From positions 1 to 40,234 of IMG/VR virus record IMGVR_UViG_3300018481_000038: a stretch of 40,234 nt of DNA; one strand, given 5' to 3'. Each line of letters begins with the position of its first letter. The first letter of the stretch is position 1. Source of the stretch: a virus. Below are positions 1 through 8,354 of the stretch, piece after piece. Under the pieces are notes generated by a model that did not search any database, was not told the origin of the DNA, and was given only the letters and a program-made list of their open reading frames with translations. A program made the position numbers and the translations under genes.

Positions 1-25
1 CCGCGAAAATGCCCCGGGGGTACAT

Positions 26-274
26 TTGGCACAACAATTCCGGATTGGAACCGGAGGAAGTAGGTGGATAGTGCCTGAGACAGATAGTATTCCTACGCAG
101 AGGATTGTTTATAACGACGACATCAGTGTTGATCAGCGAATTAAGTTAGAGCTTGGGTACATTTACGCCACTCTACATAGCGGCGGAACTACTGAAGCCG
201 AGAAAGCTAAGAATGTTGCTGACTTCATCGAGAAGTTATTCCCCTACATCAAGAACAACACCCCTGTCACATAG
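26..274 (+). CDS. Hypothetical protein of the tail-fibre operon, possibly cut at the left edge
   Basis: An 82-residue protein if it starts at the TTG at 26. The frame stays open to base 2, so a longer gene entering from the left cannot be excluded; a GGGGG run just upstream is a weak ribosome site. The protein is soluble, with a charged C-terminal helix-like half and no recognised domain. It is followed by four closely spaced genes for fibre or baseplate-like proteins, which suggests a virion or virion-assembly role. I do not recognise the family. Its reading is supported mainly by the uninterrupted frame and tight spacing to the next gene. Confidence 0.6.
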   Translation: MAQQFRIGTGGSRWIVPETDSIPTQRIVYNDDISVDQRIKLELGYIYATLHSGGTTEAEKAKNVADFIEKLFPYIKNNTPVT

Positions 275-292
275 AATCCGTCAGGAGATGAG

Positions 293-613
293 ATGAGCAA
301 TAAGGTAATTGTCCACAAGGGTAGAACCAATGTCGTTCGGGTTAACTTGGGAATCGACGTTTCTGCTGACGTGATTTTCAGTGAAGTTCGTTCTGAACCA
401 GATCAAGATTCTGTCTTGTTGATGTCATGGCAAGTTGATTTTGAAACTGACGGCACAGATGGAATGTTAATTTTGACAGTGGACAATACTATCACAGCTC
501 AGATCGAACCCAGTAATGGTTGGATGGATCTCAAACGAGTTAGTGGTGGCGAGCCCATTTCTGTCTTTGATAAACCGCTTGAAGTTAGCTTCAGAGGAAC
601 GGTGACTGCATGA
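293..613 (+). CDS. Small beta-rich minor tail protein (LtfC-like fold possible)
   Basis: A 106-residue protein starting at an ATG after a GGAGATGAG site. The alternating hydrophobic pattern and the lack of long helices suggest a beta-sandwich. Small proteins of this kind (LtfC/Gp6-type) sit beside fibre genes in many phages of Gram-positive hosts; that match is from memory and only tentative. The stop overlaps the start of the next gene (ATGA), so the two are probably translationally coupled. Likely a virion component linking fibres to the tail tip. Confidence 0.6.
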   Translation: MSNKVIVHKGRTNVVRVNLGIDVSADVIFSEVRSEPDQDSVLLMSWQVDFETDGTDGMLILTVDNTITAQIEPSNGWMDLKRVSGGEPISVFDKPLEVSFRGTVTA

Positions 614-1017
614 CTAACTCCGTCGAAGTTGATTCGGACACTCAACTGATTCTTGTCAATCCTTCGGCGGAAACAGTTGAGATTCTTAACTCTGGTCCGC
701 AAGCGCTTGTTCTTGATCCGGCAGAGCATCCCATTCAAGTTATTAACGCGGGACCGCAAGGTCCTCCGGGTACTCCGGGCGGAGAAGGTCCACAAGGTCC
801 TCCCGGTGATGGTGTCCAAGCGCAGAGCATGACCGTCGAGTCACCTGGACCCGTGAGTATCTTTGAAATTTTACATCCGTATGACCACGATCCTTCTGTC
901 GAGATACGAGACACAGCCAACACGGTTTGTATGGCTCCTACAAGTTTTACGACAGGGAAAGTAATCGTCAACATCTCGCCGCTCAGCATGAGCTTGCGGG
1001 TAAAACTCACACCATAG
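610..1017 (+). CDS. Collagen-like minor tail protein
   Basis: A 135-residue protein. Residues about 1-48 form a short beta-rich N-terminal domain. Residues about 49-69 are a Gly-X-Y stretch (GPQGPPGTPGGEGPQGPPGDG-type triplets), which favours a trimeric collagen-like stalk. The C-terminal third is again beta-rich. Its N-terminal half resembles the 73-residue protein at 6691, including the INAG(P)xGP entry into the collagen stretch, so the two are paralogues. It overlaps the upstream gene by ATGA. Probably a trimeric fibre or connector in the adsorption apparatus. Confidence 0.75.
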   Translation: MTNSVEVDSDTQLILVNPSAETVEILNSGPQALVLDPAEHPIQVINAGPQGPPGTPGGEGPQGPPGDGVQAQSMTVESPGPVSIFEILHPYDHDPSVEIRDTANTVCMAPTSFTTGKVIVNISPLSMSLRVKLTP

Positions 1018-1024
1018 GAGACCC

Positions 1025-2173
1025 ATGGCTTCAATTCCATTCTTGGGTAGTCCGGATCTCGGTAATCTGGACATCCTCAACGCTGCTTTACAGAAACTGG
1101 CATCTGATCCTGGCTCTCCTGTTGAGGGTTTTATCTTTGCCAAGACCGGCGCAACAGATCGAGTTCGTGTCAGGCTTGACGGCGCGTGGAAAGATCTCGC
1201 ATTTACCTCGGACATCTCGGGTATTGGTGCTGGAACTGTCGGCACAACCGAGCTTGCTGATGACGCGGTTACGTATGCCAAGATTCAAGAGATGGCTGCG
1301 AACACGGTTTTGGCAAACACGACTGGTAGTTCAGCTAATCCCACCGGTATTACCAAAGCCGCGTTCATTACCTGGCTTGCTCTTGCTCTCGGTGACATCA
1401 CTGGCGACGGTGCTCTCGCGGCTAAGAACACGATTGCTACTGGTGACATCGATGACGCCGCGGTTACCGTTACCAAGATGGCCAACATGGCAGCCAACAC
1501 GGTTTTGGCCAACATTACCGGTGGTGCCGCGGCTCCGGTTGCCAACACTCTTGCTAACTTTAAGACTTGGCTTGCGCTGAGTCTCTCTGACATCTCTGGC
1601 GACGGCGCCCTTGCCGCGTTGAACACTGTTGGCACTTCGCAGATTGATGCTGACGCTGTTACCTACGCCAAGCTTCAGAACATTAGTGCTACGAGCCGAG
1701 TGCTTGGCCGTATCACTGCTGGTTCGGGCGATGCTGAGGAATTGACTGGTGCGAACATCCGTACCATTCTTGGTACCCTTGATGCCGATACCGTTGGTGG
1801 TCAGTCTGCTGCGGCGATTGTCACGTCTGCTGCGAACACGATTCGCAACGGTGCCGGTGCAGCGTATGACACGTTGATCGAGATTCAGGCTTTGCTTGAA
1901 GCTGATGACACTGCTGACGCGTTGATCTCTGCGGCTGTTGCCAACAAGAATGCCAAGGGTGTTGCCGCTGATCTTGGTACCGCGGCTGCCGACGCAGTTC
2001 ACAACCATGCACTTAATACTCGTGATGTCATTTGCCAGTTGGTTCGCAAAGCTGACTGGAAGCATGTCGAAGCTCCGTACACTATTACCGATGTTGACAA
2101 CGTGACTTGGAACCTTCCTGCTGCGCCAGCATCTGGCGAGTACCGGAGCATCATCATCCCAGCGGCGGCGTAG
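1025..2173 (+). CDS. Repeat-bearing tail fibre protein
   Basis: A 382-residue Ala/Thr/Asp-rich fibre protein. Residues about 72-250 hold two full repeats and one partial repeat of roughly 65 residues. Each repeat carries a segment like DDAVTYAKI followed by AANTVLAN and a SDISGDGALAA-like block, a layout typical of trimeric phage fibre shafts. The C-terminal 60 residues look like a separate beta-rich tip or attachment segment. The ATG lies 8 bases after the upstream stop, with GGAG in front. The next gene, the SGNH hydrolase, begins 4 bases after its stop, so fibre and enzyme are made together. Confidence 0.8.
   Translation: MASIPFLGSPDLGNLDILNAALQKLASDPGSPVEGFIFAKTGATDRVRVRLDGAWKDLAFTSDISGIGAGTVGTTELADDAVTYAKIQEMAANTVLANTTGSSANPTGITKAAFITWLALALGDITGDGALAAKNTIATGDIDDAAVTVTKMANMAANTVLANITGGAAAPVANTLANFKTWLALSLSDISGDGALAALNTVGTSQIDADAVTYAKLQNISATSRVLGRITAGSGDAEELTGANIRTILGTLDADTVGGQSAAAIVTSAANTIRNGAGAAYDTLIEIQALLEADDTADALISAAVANKNAKGVAADLGTAAADAVHNHALNTRDVICQLVRKADWKHVEAPYTITDVDNVTWNLPAAPASGEYRSIIIPAAA
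1238..1774 (+). repeat. About 65-codon fibre repeats
   Basis: Two full copies and one partial copy of a roughly 195-base unit inside the fibre gene. Shared protein landmarks are the DDA(A)VT(Y/V)xK(I/M) start, AANTVLAN, and the SGDGALAA block. The first two copies are the most alike; the third diverges after the K-L-Q position. Confidence 0.75.
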
Positions 2174-2176
2174 CCC

Positions 2177-4558
2177 ATGGCTGTCATCGATGTTCTTGGA
2201 GGAACTGAACAAGACGTCCTTGACCTCCAGGCTAAAGGTCATCCAGGTAACGCGAGCATTGATAGACGTCGTCTGTACATCAGTGATGGTGGGTTTGTCA
2301 GAGCAATTGACGTTGACGGATTTGATCAGTTCGACGTAGATCAAACAATTTTCAGTTATCGTGGTGCTGCTCGCAAATGGGTTTCTGGTTTGGGCGGTCG
2401 TACCGACGACAACCCAGCTATCTTTATCTGGTGGGGCGATTCAGTTACCGAGCTTATGTACGGCAACCCTCTGTATCGATTCAGAGAACGTATGGCTCGG
2501 TACAACGGAGGGCGCGTTTCTCCTGGCTGGATCTCTGCCGCACCACTTAGTAGTGATGTACTTTCGTTTGGTGGTGGAGGTGTTAACCTTCTTCATACTG
2601 AAGCATTCCGACTTAGTACTGGTTCTTATGGAGCTAGTGGTGGAACGCAAAACATTGCGATTGAAGCCGGACTTGCACTTTATGCCTTTCGTCTTGCCAG
2701 CGGTTCTGTACTTACTCTTTATCAAGATCCTAACAACGATGGTACTTGGACAGATCAGGTTGTTGCGTCGTTGGAGTGGGCTAAGGCTCACATTCATTAT
2801 ACCGCCTATGGCACAGACGCTTCTGTTGGATCACTTGAAGTTCGTGTTGATGGGGTTCTTGTAGCTACTATTAACGGTTATGATGCTGGTTTGGCCGGTG
2901 GTCAACTAGAATCTGGTCACGTACATCTTTGGGATTCAGCAGACATCTCAAGAGCACATACTATTACACTTACTGCTACTGGTGGTATATTTGATGTCGA
3001 AGGCATCTACTTCGCCCATCACGACGAGACTGTTCTGGTGTACAACGGTGGTAATGCTGGAGAAAAGTATGATGATTTCTTGGCTGTTCCGTCAGGTCAT
3101 CTCTTGCCCCCCGCTTATGAAGTTGCCGCATCTCTTCAGCCACATGCCGTCCAATTGGCATATGGTTTAAATGATTACGGAGATGCTGGTGGTGCACAAG
3201 ATTTGTATGATCAGATAGCAGAATCAGTTTCTGGCGTTAAGCTGCATGGCATAGATCCTTCTGTGGGAGTTCTTATTCCCTACGCTTCAGGCGCTCGTAC
3301 GGATTGGCCTGATTATGTTGTAGCAGCAAAGGATGCTTGTTCAGATAGTAGAGCTTGTTCTATTGATACTAGCTGGATGCTTGACGGACCTGCCAGCACC
3401 AGTGATCCACAGGATCTGGTTGAGACCGAAGGTGGTCAGCATCTTCATCTTTCCCAAGCTGGTGGTGAAGTCTGGGCTGACTTGGTTTCGCGATTCTGGT
3501 TGTGTGACAACATCAACTGGGCAGACGTTCTTGCCTATACTGCACAACGTTTGATTAATGATGAGCGTTCCGCGGAGTTTACTGGGTCGGGTTTTGAAGC
3601 TGGTTTAGTGGTTACCAAGCATGATGCTGGCAAAGCTTACTTGCTTCTTCGTGATGACAAGTATCCGACTGCAGCTAGCACCGGTTTGATGGGTGAGATC
3701 AGTCTTACCGGTCGCGGAGCTACGACGCTGTTGGGTGCTGGTGGTCTTAATGGACTTGTCGGATTCCGATTTCGCGCTGCTTCTACTTGGACTGATACTT
3801 CTGCCCCAGGTGACATTGAGTTTTTCAACTGTGCGGCTTCGTCGGTAACTGTTGCGGTTCGGATGACTCTGCTTGCCGGCGGTGGTCTCAAGTTTCCTGA
3901 GATGACTCCTCCTGCTGGTGCGGCGAATAACGCGATTATTGCTGGCCGCGACGTAAGTGGTAAGACTGAGCTTGGCGTTGTGATGCCTGATAGTTCATTC
4001 AGGCCAATTGTTGGCGACGACTATACTAATCCTCATATCAATCCTCGAATTACACTTCAACCAACCGGTTGGTTAGCAACAACGGTTGACCGTAGCTCTG
4101 GCACAATCACCAACGTTGCAACTCTTACCACGCAGAAGTTGTTTCTTGTTTCGATTGAGCTTCTTGCGGGTATGTTGGTTACGAACATTATATTCCACAT
4201 CGGTGCAACACAAGCGGCTGCACCAACTAACTGGTGGTTCGCTTTGTATGACAAGAATCGGGCATTATTGGGGCAAACAGCAAACCAAGGTACTACTGGT
4301 TCGGGATTGAATGTACCCGTGTCAAAAGCATTGAGTTCCGCATATTCTGTCACGGTTTCAGATTTGTATTACCTTGGGATTATGTTCCATGGTTCGACCA
4401 TGCCGACGTTGCTGTGTTCGTCGCCAAACGCGTTGGTATCTTCGATGGCTCCGATTTTACAAGGTAACACTGCCGATACGGGTTTGACTACTACTGCACC
4501 TAACCCTGCAGGAGCTATTACTTCTGGTAATACTCGTGCATATGCTGGCGTTTCATGA
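2177..4558 (+). CDS. Tail protein with SGNH/GDSL esterase domain
   Basis: A 793-residue protein with an SGNH-hydrolase core at about residues 80-440. I see the GDS nucleophile motif (WWGDSVTE, Ser89), a GLND block (Gly330-Asn332) and a final HLSQAG segment (His424) that would give the catalytic His. The Asp usually three residues before that His is not obvious (Gln421 there). Residues about 150-290 form an inserted beta-rich lectin-like segment. The C-terminal 350 residues are beta-rich and contain no motif I recognise. SGNH enzymes remove acyl groups, often O-acetyl, from glycans and lipids. Placed between fibre genes, this one probably de-acylates host surface polymer. Confidence 0.8.
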   Translation: MAVIDVLGGTEQDVLDLQAKGHPGNASIDRRRLYISDGGFVRAIDVDGFDQFDVDQTIFSYRGAARKWVSGLGGRTDDNPAIFIWWGDSVTELMYGNPLYRFRERMARYNGGRVSPGWISAAPLSSDVLSFGGGGVNLLHTEAFRLSTGSYGASGGTQNIAIEAGLALYAFRLASGSVLTLYQDPNNDGTWTDQVVASLEWAKAHIHYTAYGTDASVGSLEVRVDGVLVATINGYDAGLAGGQLESGHVHLWDSADISRAHTITLTATGGIFDVEGIYFAHHDETVLVYNGGNAGEKYDDFLAVPSGHLLPPAYEVAASLQPHAVQLAYGLNDYGDAGGAQDLYDQIAESVSGVKLHGIDPSVGVLIPYASGARTDWPDYVVAAKDACSDSRACSIDTSWMLDGPASTSDPQDLVETEGGQHLHLSQAGGEVWADLVSRFWLCDNINWADVLAYTAQRLINDERSAEFTGSGFEAGLVVTKHDAGKAYLLLRDDKYPTAASTGLMGEISLTGRGATTLLGAGGLNGLVGFRFRAASTWTDTSAPGDIEFFNCAASSVTVAVRMTLLAGGGLKFPEMTPPAGAANNAIIAGRDVSGKTELGVVMPDSSFRPIVGDDYTNPHINPRITLQPTGWLATTVDRSSGTITNVATLTTQKLFLVSIELLAGMLVTNIIFHIGATQAAAPTNWWFALYDKNRALLGQTANQGTTGSGLNVPVSKALSSAYSVTVSDLYYLGIMFHGSTMPTLLCSSPNALVSSMAPILQGNTADTGLTTTAPNPAGAITSGNTRAYAGVS

Positions 4559-4577
4559 TATTAGAAAGGATTAACCA

Positions 4578-5393
4578 ATGACATACGGTCCCCTTTCTAT
4601 GAAGGGTGCGTTTGATTTTGAGCAGCATATTCCAGGAACAATTGGTGTTCCACGAGCAGGTTTTGCTCGTTTGGGCGTTGATTCCAACCTTATTCTGAAG
4701 TGGATTGCTCCTGATGGAACGACATATCAGGTTGCTAGTAAGAATCAGCTTGATGCTCATATCGCTGAAGTTAATCCTTTTGAGCACACAGCATCTAAAA
4801 TTCAATCGACTGATGGTAATGTTCAAAGTGATTTAGATGCTTTGGATGCAAATAAAGCCGATAACGCTGGTATGGAGGCTGCTTTAAGGGCGGTTTCTTC
4901 TTCGCCAAACACGATAAATATTAATACTGCTGTAGCGGAATCGAATCTTCTTTCATTTACTTTGGCTGGTGGCGTGCTGGCACGCGATGGAGACATGATT
5001 ATTATCGAGGCGGCTGGCGATGTTCTTGCTAATAGCGGTTCACCAACTTGGCTTTGGAAGTTCAAGAGTGGTGCCATTGTAATGGATACACCCGCTACCG
5101 CGATGGCGATCAGCGGCAATCTTAGACGATGGAAATTCATTGCGACTATTCTCAGAACAACGGTTGCCTCTCAGATTATGTCTGCGAGTTTGTTGGTTTC
5201 TTTGCCTGTTGCTACGACAGATTTCAATGCCATTGATCCTCTGCATACCTTTGTTGGAAACTTGACTGATTTTGCTGCCACAGATTTCAATGGTAACACG
5301 GTTATTGCGTTGACGGTTCAGATGAGTGTCTCTAGTTCTGCCAATCGAACGCGCATGTATGGTTATAACGCCAGAAAGGTGAGGGCTGTCTAA
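4578..5393 (+). CDS. Minor tail protein with C-terminal beta domain
   Basis: A 271-residue protein preceded by an AGAAAGGA site. The N-terminal 100 residues include a short alpha-helical segment with regularly spaced hydrophobics (about 60-100), followed by a beta-sandwich-like C-terminal domain resembling receptor-binding or baseplate upper-protein tips. No catalytic motif is visible. The stop overlaps the sulfatase start (TAATG), so the two are almost certainly co-translated, which ties the sulfatase to the virion operon. Likely a fibre or spike component. Confidence 0.7.
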   Translation: MTYGPLSMKGAFDFEQHIPGTIGVPRAGFARLGVDSNLILKWIAPDGTTYQVASKNQLDAHIAEVNPFEHTASKIQSTDGNVQSDLDALDANKADNAGMEAALRAVSSSPNTININTAVAESNLLSFTLAGGVLARDGDMIIIEAAGDVLANSGSPTWLWKFKSGAIVMDTPATAMAISGNLRRWKFIATILRTTVASQIMSASLLVSLPVATTDFNAIDPLHTFVGNLTDFAATDFNGNTVIALTVQMSVSSSANRTRMYGYNARKVRAV

Positions 5394-6679
5394 TGCCTGA
5401 TAATATTCTCCTCATCATGATGGATGATATGCGTTACGATGAGTTGCAGTACATGACCAAGACCAGAGAACTTCTTGGTGGACAGAACGGAACAGAGTAC
5501 ACTTGGTGTCATTGCAACACTCCGCTTTGTTCTCCGACGCGTGCAGCTATCATGACTGGGCAATTGTCGAAGCATCATACAATTGTTACCAACTCAATGA
5601 ACACCGCGCCTCTCTATGCCGATAGTACCTTTGTTGCGATTGGACTTCAGGGGTATAATGTTGGACTTGTGGGGAAGTTTTTTACCGACTTGGCCGCAGA
5701 GACCATGAAGGCTGGCTTTGATTATTGGAGAGCCCTCAAGGGCGAAACTGCTTATGGTATTTATGACTCAGTTGATTACATTATTACCGATGGTATCAAT
5801 AACTTTTTCCCCGACAAGTATCAAGATCATTATTTGACTGGGCAGGCTGTCAACTTCATGCGCGATACTGAGCCATGGTGTTTGTGGTACTGTCCTACTT
5901 CTAATCACTGGCCGTGGCAGGATCCACCTAACCATCAAGATGAGTATCTCTTCAAGGACTTCACTATCCCAGTAGAGACAGATAGATCTGATCAACCATC
6001 ATTCATTCAGTCGCTTTCGAATCCTACTGAAGAAGAAAAACAGTTCCTTATCAAAGATGAGCGAGCCCGGCTTCGTGAATTGCAGTCGGCTGACGATTCC
6101 GTTGCAGCCTTTGTGAATCTTATTGAAGCTACTGGTATGATGGATCATACCACAATTATTTTCACGAGTGACAACGGCAACATGATGGGTGAACACGGTA
6201 TCTTCGGGCGTTTCGCTGATTCTACTGTCATCAACAAGAATGTTCCTTATTCACAAGCTATGCGAGTTCCATTGTTGATCCGCAGTCCTTTGTTTCCAAA
6301 GGGTGAAAAGGTGAGTGTTCCTACGCAACACGCGGACATTGTTACCACTATGTTGGCTAGAGCTGGAGCAAATGCTCAGCGTCCAAACCAAGCGGGTTCA
6401 AGTTTGTTGAACATTGCCGTCAACCCGGCAGGGTTCGCAAACCGTGGCCTACTCGGTTATCGGGATACTGCTGGAGATGGTCTTACATTGCCTTCCGCGG
6501 ACATGTGGACTACAGCTACTCACAGACTTGTCAGATGGCAAGGACAAAGTCCTCCAAACACCTATCAGCTATTTGATCTTATTGCTGATCCTGGAGAGAA
6601 CACCAACATAGCATATAGTAATGTAGGACTTCGTAACAGCATGGAAACAGCCATGCAAACCGCTCTAAATGCGCCATAG
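5393..6679 (+). CDS. Type I sulfatase encoded in the tail-fibre operon
   Basis: A 428-residue protein with the complete arylsulfatase/alkaline-phosphatase-superfamily layout. N-terminal metal ligands are in NILLIMMDD (Asp11/Asp12). The signature CSPTRAAIMTGQ places Cys46 as the residue a formylglycine-generating enzyme would oxidise and Arg50 as its partner. A GKF segment lies near residue 104, and a late TSDNG metal site is followed by a lysine and RVPLLIRSP. The family hydrolyses sulfate esters. No signal peptide is seen, so activity outside the cell would come from packing in the virion. It needs the host maturase for Cys46. Overlapping start (TAATG) and flanking tail genes argue for a virion enzyme against sulfated surface glycans; a metabolic role is less likely. 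Confidence 0.9.
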   Translation: MPDNILLIMMDDMRYDELQYMTKTRELLGGQNGTEYTWCHCNTPLCSPTRAAIMTGQLSKHHTIVTNSMNTAPLYADSTFVAIGLQGYNVGLVGKFFTDLAAETMKAGFDYWRALKGETAYGIYDSVDYIITDGINNFFPDKYQDHYLTGQAVNFMRDTEPWCLWYCPTSNHWPWQDPPNHQDEYLFKDFTIPVETDRSDQPSFIQSLSNPTEEEKQFLIKDERARLRELQSADDSVAAFVNLIEATGMMDHTTIIFTSDNGNMMGEHGIFGRFADSTVINKNVPYSQAMRVPLLIRSPLFPKGEKVSVPTQHADIVTTMLARAGANAQRPNQAGSSLLNIAVNPAGFANRGLLGYRDTAGDGLTLPSADMWTTATHRLVRWQGQSPPNTYQLFDLIADPGENTNIAYSNVGLRNSMETAMQTALNAP

Positions 6680-6690
6680 AAAGGAATGAC

Positions 6691-6912
6691 ATGGCTGGCG
6701 AAATCAATGTAGTTTCTAGGACTCAGATCATTGTGGTTCATCCTGGATCCAATTCAATTGCTATTATCAATGCTGGCCCGCCAGGTCCCGGCGGTACAGG
6801 TGGACCCGGTCCTGCTCCTGAAGCAGAGTTGATCGGTGACATGCACGTTACTCAAGTTACCACGCTGACGGACATCTATGGCGAGCAGCACGTCACTACC
6901 CTTACTCCTTAG
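6691..6912 (+). CDS. Short collagen-like tail protein
   Basis: A 73-residue protein with an AGAAAGGA site in front. Residues 1-28 form a beta-like cap (QIIVVHPGSNSIAIINAG), residues about 29-41 a short Gly-Pro-rich Gly-X-Y run, and the rest a short beta tail. It is a shortened paralogue of the 135-residue protein at 610, sharing the cap-to-collagen transition. Probably a trimerising connector between fibre proteins. It sits between the sulfatase and the 477-residue tail protein. Confidence 0.7.
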   Translation: MAGEINVVSRTQIIVVHPGSNSIAIINAGPPGPGGTGGPGPAPEAELIGDMHVTQVTTLTDIYGEQHVTTLTP

Positions 6913-6920
6913 GAGAACTC

Positions 6921-8354
6921 ATGGCAACCTTAGAAGCGCGTCTTGCTCCTACTTGGGGAACGCTTGCTGAACTGAACGCGTCAACTATCATTCTTAGGAG
7001 AGGTGAGCGTTGGTTCCGTATTGATGCTCCTGTTCTCAGTGATCCAGGTAATCCCTTTGATGGCCTTCCTAATCCTGCTATGCAGTGGAAGACTGGTGAC
7101 GGAACTAAACGTTTCAACCAGATTGCCAACTATGATCCAATTGGCGTTGGCGGTACTTCGGGTGGTCCTGGTTCAGTTGAAGTTTCTCCGCATAGTGTTT
7201 TGGCCAACCTTACTGCTGAGCCTGGACCAGGGGATTCACTTAGAATTACTTTGCAGCCAGGAGATGATCCCGATACCACAAACACGCTTTTGGCTGAATT
7301 GGGTATTGGAGATACTTCCGGAATTTCTGCCATGCTTGGTGATGTTTCGGTAGAGGAAGTAGCTACTGGTGGCTTAAGAGGCGTATTTGATAGGTTTGCG
7401 GGTAGGACGGCTACTCCCCCTATTGCTGTTACTGGCACTCTTACAAATGGTAGTGCTACTATTACAGTAGGTTCGCCTCTTGATTCCAGAATTGGTATTA
7501 ATGCGAGAGTGTTTGTGCTTTCTGGTGGGACAGGTCTTGCAAACCCAGCATACATTAACGCAATTGCAACAGACCGTTTGAGTTTTGCTGTCACAAGCAC
7601 GATGTTTGTGCTTACGCCAGGTAGTGGTACTCCGTTACTTGCTACTGCCCCTGGTAGTCGAAGTCTTGAAATCAGGGACCCCAATGCTAATGCGTTTGGG
7701 ATAAACTTCGATGGTATTCCGAAACAAAACGTTTACAACGGTCTTTATGATTGGCGATCGACTCCAAACCCCCTTCAAAGTACTAGCATTACTGGTGAAA
7801 CGACTCAATCTAGAGTTCTTAATGGTGTTCTCCATTGGAGAGCGGCACAGGTTAATAGTGGTGCCTGGGAACAAATTACCGGAGCACAAGATCTTCTGCT
7901 CATTACTCGCCAGATTGTTGCTCCTGTAGGTCCATCTTCGCATCATACCTGGGCTACTTTGCCCGCGGCTGGTACTGCTGGAGCTGAATTTCTTTCAGAA
8001 ACTAATGGTCGTCACCGATTCAAATTGGTCATCCCAGACGATTACTATACTCAATTCATGTTTGGTTTGGATAATCTTATTGTCGCTGGCACAAGCGTCT
8101 CTACTATGTGGGTTGAGTTCCTTGATCCTGTTGATTCCATTTGGAAAGACATCACAACCAGCCGGGTTACTGTTTCGCTTAATACACCAATTGATATTTG
8201 GAAAGAAAGTGCTGTTGGTACACTTCACGCTGCAGCAAAGACGGCCGCAGCCCTTAGCCCAAGCCGTAGTGTTTGGGGTCGAATCATGGGAACAACGACT
8301 GGAGCAGCTACTGGTAACCCGCAATTCACTAGCGCTTGGACACTACTCAAATGA
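6921..8354 (+). CDS. Minor tail / fibre protein
   Basis: A 477-residue protein. The N-terminal 70 residues form a small domain, followed by a Gly-rich hinge (about residues 73-85) and a SVLANLTAEPG segment that recalls the fibre shaft repeats at 1238-1774. The C-terminal 250 residues are beta-rich, with no catalytic motif I recognise. Start ATG follows TTAGGAGAA; the stop overlaps the next start (ATGA), coupling it to the glycosidase gene. Likely part of the adsorption apparatus; exact role unknown. Confidence 0.7.
   Translation: MATLEARLAPTWGTLAELNASTIILRRGERWFRIDAPVLSDPGNPFDGLPNPAMQWKTGDGTKRFNQIANYDPIGVGGTSGGPGSVEVSPHSVLANLTAEPGPGDSLRITLQPGDDPDTTNTLLAELGIGDTSGISAMLGDVSVEEVATGGLRGVFDRFAGRTATPPIAVTGTLTNGSATITVGSPLDSRIGINARVFVLSGGTGLANPAYINAIATDRLSFAVTSTMFVLTPGSGTPLLATAPGSRSLEIRDPNANAFGINFDGIPKQNVYNGLYDWRSTPNPLQSTSITGETTQSRVLNGVLHWRAAQVNSGAWEQITGAQDLLLITRQIVAPVGPSSHHTWATLPAAGTAGAEFLSETNGRHRFKLVIPDDYYTQFMFGLDNLIVAGTSVSTMWVEFLDPVDSIWKDITTSRVTVSLNTPIDIWKESAVGTLHAAAKTAAALSPSRSVWGRIMGTTTGAATGNPQFTSAWTLLK

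Noticed and set aside
1-30. A cos site at the left edge (CCCCGGGGG)
   Set aside because: A short GC palindrome alone is not enough, the frame of the first gene is open through it, and genome ends cannot be seen from this window.
927-1580. A 217-codon frame overlapping the fibre gene on the + strand
   Set aside because: Leu/Arg/Pro-rich shadow of the repeats in another frame; the fibre frame has the ribosome site and recognisable structure.
1331-2344. A 337-codon minus-strand frame opposite the fibre gene
   Set aside because: Antisense of the fibre repeats with shadow composition; the + strand gene is clear.
6414-6611. A 65-codon frame inside the sulfatase gene
   Set aside because: Out of frame with the complete sulfatase and without its own ribosome site.
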